Origin: CAYPIE01 sp964410665
GTDB lineage: Bacteria > Planctomycetota > Planctomycetia > Gemmatales > Gemmataceae
Direction of reading: 5' to 3'
Length of the DNA: 16,285 nucleotides
NCBI GenBank assembly: GCA_964410665.1
Contig: CAYPIE010000115.1
Span: 1-16,285 of the forward strand
The notes below the pieces were generated by a model. It searched no databases. It was given only the letters and a program-made list of their open reading frames with translations, and had not been told where the DNA came from. Made by a program: the position numbers and the translations under genes. Shown piece by piece: positions 14,637-16,285 of this stretch; the first letter of the stretch is position 1, and each line of letters opens with the position of its first letter.

Positions 14637-16103
14637 ATGACGCAACGTCTGTTCCTGGCTGCCCTGGTTGGGCTGCTGGGGCTGATGAATGTCCGCGCGG
14701 ACGTCAAGCCTCATCCCCTGTTCAGCGATGGCGCGGTTTTGCAGCGAGGATGCGTTCTGCCCGTTTGGGGGACTGCCGACCCTGGCGAAAAGGTCGCGGT
14801 CAACCTGACCCGCCATGGCAAAGGTCCCAACGATCAGGCCGAAACCGTCGTCAAAACCACCGTGGCCGACGCCGAGGGCCGCTGGCAAGTTGAGCTGCCG
14901 GCGCAGCAGGCCAGCCAACCGCCGTGTACTCTAGTGATTGCGGGGAATAATCGGATTACTCTCAACAACGTTCTGATCGGCGAGGTCTGGATCTGCTCTG
15001 GGCAATCCAACATGGAATGGCCCATGCGTTTGACGGCAACTGGCAAGGAAGATGCCGCGGATGCTACCAACCCGTTGATCCGCTTGTTTAAGGTGCCGCA
15101 TCGTCCGGCCGGCCAACCCCAGGCGACGGTGGCTGCCACCTGGCAGCCTTGCACCCCGGAAGCGGTGCTCAACTTCTCGGCCGTGGGCTATTACTTTGGC
15201 CGCGATCTCCAGAAAGCCCTGAAGGTGCCGGTGGGCCTGATCCAGACGACCTGGGGCGGCACGCGGGCCGAAGCCTGGACCAGCCGGCCCAGTTTGGAGA
15301 ACAATCCCCAATTCACCTACCTGCTCGACTCCAACGAACCCAACGGCAGAAAACGCGCCCGTCAGCATGTGGGGGCGGCACTCTATAATGGCATGGTGGC
15401 CCCACTGATTCCCTACGCCTTTCGCGGGGTCATCTGGTATCAGGGCGAATCCAACGCTGGCCGGGCTTACGAGTATCGTACCCTGTTTGCCACGATGATC
15501 CGGGACTGGCGAAAGAACTGGAAACGGGGTGATTTTCCCTTTTTGCTCGTGCAGCTGGCGCCTTTCCGCAAGATCGTTGAGGAGCCGCAGGAGTCGAACT
15601 GGGCCGAGCTCCGTGAAGCGCAACTAATGGCTACCCAGAAATTGCCCAAGGTGGCCATGGCGGTGATTACCGATGTAGGTGAAGAAGATGACATTCACCC
15701 ACGTAAGAAAGAGCCGGTGGGGGCTCGGCTGGCCTTGGCAGCTCAGGTGCTGGCCTATGATCGCGACATCCCCTATTCCGGCCCGGTCTTCAAAGCCATG
15801 GACATCAAGGATGGCAAGGTGATCCTGAGCTTTGATCATGTTGACGGCGGCCTGGAAGCTCGAGGGGGGCCGTTGACGGGCTTTACGATCGCCGGCAAGG
15901 ATCGCAAATTTGTCAATGCGGAGGCGGTGATCGACGGGGAGAAGGTCATTGTCTCGAGTGAGGCAGTCGATGAGCCGGTGGCCGTACGCTTTGGCTGGGC
16001 CAACTACCCGGTGGTCAACCTGTGGAACAAGGCAGGTCTGCCCGCTACTCCGTTCCGCACCGATGACTGGCCCGGTGTGACGGCGCCCAAAGCAGACCAG
16101 TAA
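14637..16103 (+). CDS. Secreted sialate O-acetylesterase-type SGNH hydrolase
   Basis: 488 residues. A signal peptide spans about 1-21 (hydrophobic FLAALVGLLGLM, cleavage near VRA-D). A beta-rich N-terminal part (LFSDGAVLQR, PVWGTADPGEKV) precedes the SGNH catalytic domain: EVWICSGQSNMEWPM (116-130, nucleophile probably Ser124), TTWGGTRAEAW (205-215), VIWYQGESN (266-274) and DDIHPRKK (352-359), whose Asp353 and His355 fit the catalytic pair. A C-terminal beta domain follows. The family removes O-acetyl groups from sialic acids or, in environmental bacteria, from acetylated plant or algal glycans; the latter is more likely in a planctomycete but is inference. A GGAG at 14624-14627 lies nine bases before the ATG. 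Transcribed divergently from the HAD gene as a single gene. Confidence 0.92.
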   Translation: MTQRLFLAALVGLLGLMNVRADVKPHPLFSDGAVLQRGCVLPVWGTADPGEKVAVNLTRHGKGPNDQAETVVKTTVADAEGRWQVELPAQQASQPPCTLVIAGNNRITLNNVLIGEVWICSGQSNMEWPMRLTATGKEDAADATNPLIRLFKVPHRPAGQPQATVAATWQPCTPEAVLNFSAVGYYFGRDLQKALKVPVGLIQTTWGGTRAEAWTSRPSLENNPQFTYLLDSNEPNGRKRARQHVGAALYNGMVAPLIPYAFRGVIWYQGESNAGRAYEYRTLFATMIRDWRKNWKRGDFPFLLVQLAPFRKIVEEPQESNWAELREAQLMATQKLPKVAMAVITDVGEEDDIHPRKKEPVGARLALAAQVLAYDRDIPYSGPVFKAMDIKDGKVILSFDHVDGGLEARGGPLTGFTIAGKDRKFVNAEAVIDGEKVIVSSEAVDEPVAVRFGWANYPVVNLWNKAGLPATPFRTDDWPGVTAPKADQ

Positions 16104-16122
16104 CCCTGCACAGAAGACGTGG

Positions 16123-16274
16123 AGCGCTTGCCTTGCGGAAGAGTCAGAGGCGTTTGCGGTGCGAAGCGGCAGAGGCGTTTGCCTTGCGGAAGAGTCAGAG
16201 GCGGTTGCGGTGCGGAAGAGTCAGAGGCGGTTGCGGTGCGGGGAAAGAGGCAGAGGCGATTGCGATAAGTCAGA
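16123..16274. repeat. Six imperfect tandem copies of a 26-base unit
   Basis: Units start at 16123, 16149, 16174, 16200, 16226 and 16255, with lengths 26, 25, 26, 26, 29 and 20. The common pattern is GGCG, one variable base, TTGC, then a G/C-rich step, GCGGAAGAG and TCAGA. There are two sub-types (TTGCCTTGCGG and TTGCGGTGCGG). The unit length is not a multiple of three, and the array follows the esterase stop by 20 bases, so it is non-coding. There are no spacers, so it is not a CRISPR. The last unit is shortened close to the window edge. Confidence 0.85.
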
Positions 16275-16285
16275 ACCCCCGGACT

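Noticed and set aside
16123..16274. Tandem repeats as a CRISPR array
   Set aside because: Units follow each other directly with no unique spacers, and no cas gene is in the window.

Overview
The window reads like a chromosome segment of a planctomycete, most likely of the Gemmata branch. This is inferred from the gene families and moderately high G+C, not from a marker gene: a C30-type carotenoid operon with two CrtN/CrtP-type oxidoreductases, a short dnaG-rpoD pair, secreted GDPD and sialate-esterase proteins, and a lipoprotein-like alpha/beta-hydrolase relative. No mobile element, tRNA, rRNA or CRISPR array was found. Most genes look intact and vertically inherited.

Layout. (1) 1-724, minus: a secreted alpha/beta-hydrolase-like protein, cut by the left edge. 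(2) 725-1226: a divergent non-coding gap with inverted repeats. (3) 1227-7199, plus: a tightly packed carotenoid operon. It holds a CrtN-like desaturase, a CrtP-like desaturase/oxidase, a PlsC-like acyltransferase (4-base overlap), a membrane family-2 glycosyltransferase (1-base gap) and an SDR protein without the catalytic Tyr. Together they fit desaturation and terminal oxidation of a C30 backbone, then glycosylation and acylation; the backbone synthase genes are not here. (4) 7242-7267: a perfect palindrome between convergent genes, the likely rpoD terminator. (5) 10923-7295, minus: dnaG then rpoD, preceded by a near-consensus promoter (11187-11215) and a highly structured leader or small RNA. 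(6) 14466-11380, minus: a four-gene run of a HAD-fold protein lacking its catalytic Asp, a FabZ-type dehydratase, TrmB, and a secreted glycerophosphodiester phosphodiesterase whose start lies inside trmB. A good promoter sits at 14503-14532. (7) 14637-16103, plus: a secreted sialate O-acetylesterase-type SGNH hydrolase. (8) 16123-16274: six imperfect tandem copies of a 26-base unit.

The most unusual points are the structured leader before dnaG-rpoD, the three proteins with enzyme folds but altered catalytic residues (HAD, SDR and the left-edge hydrolase), the trmB/GDPD overlap, and the terminal tandem repeat.
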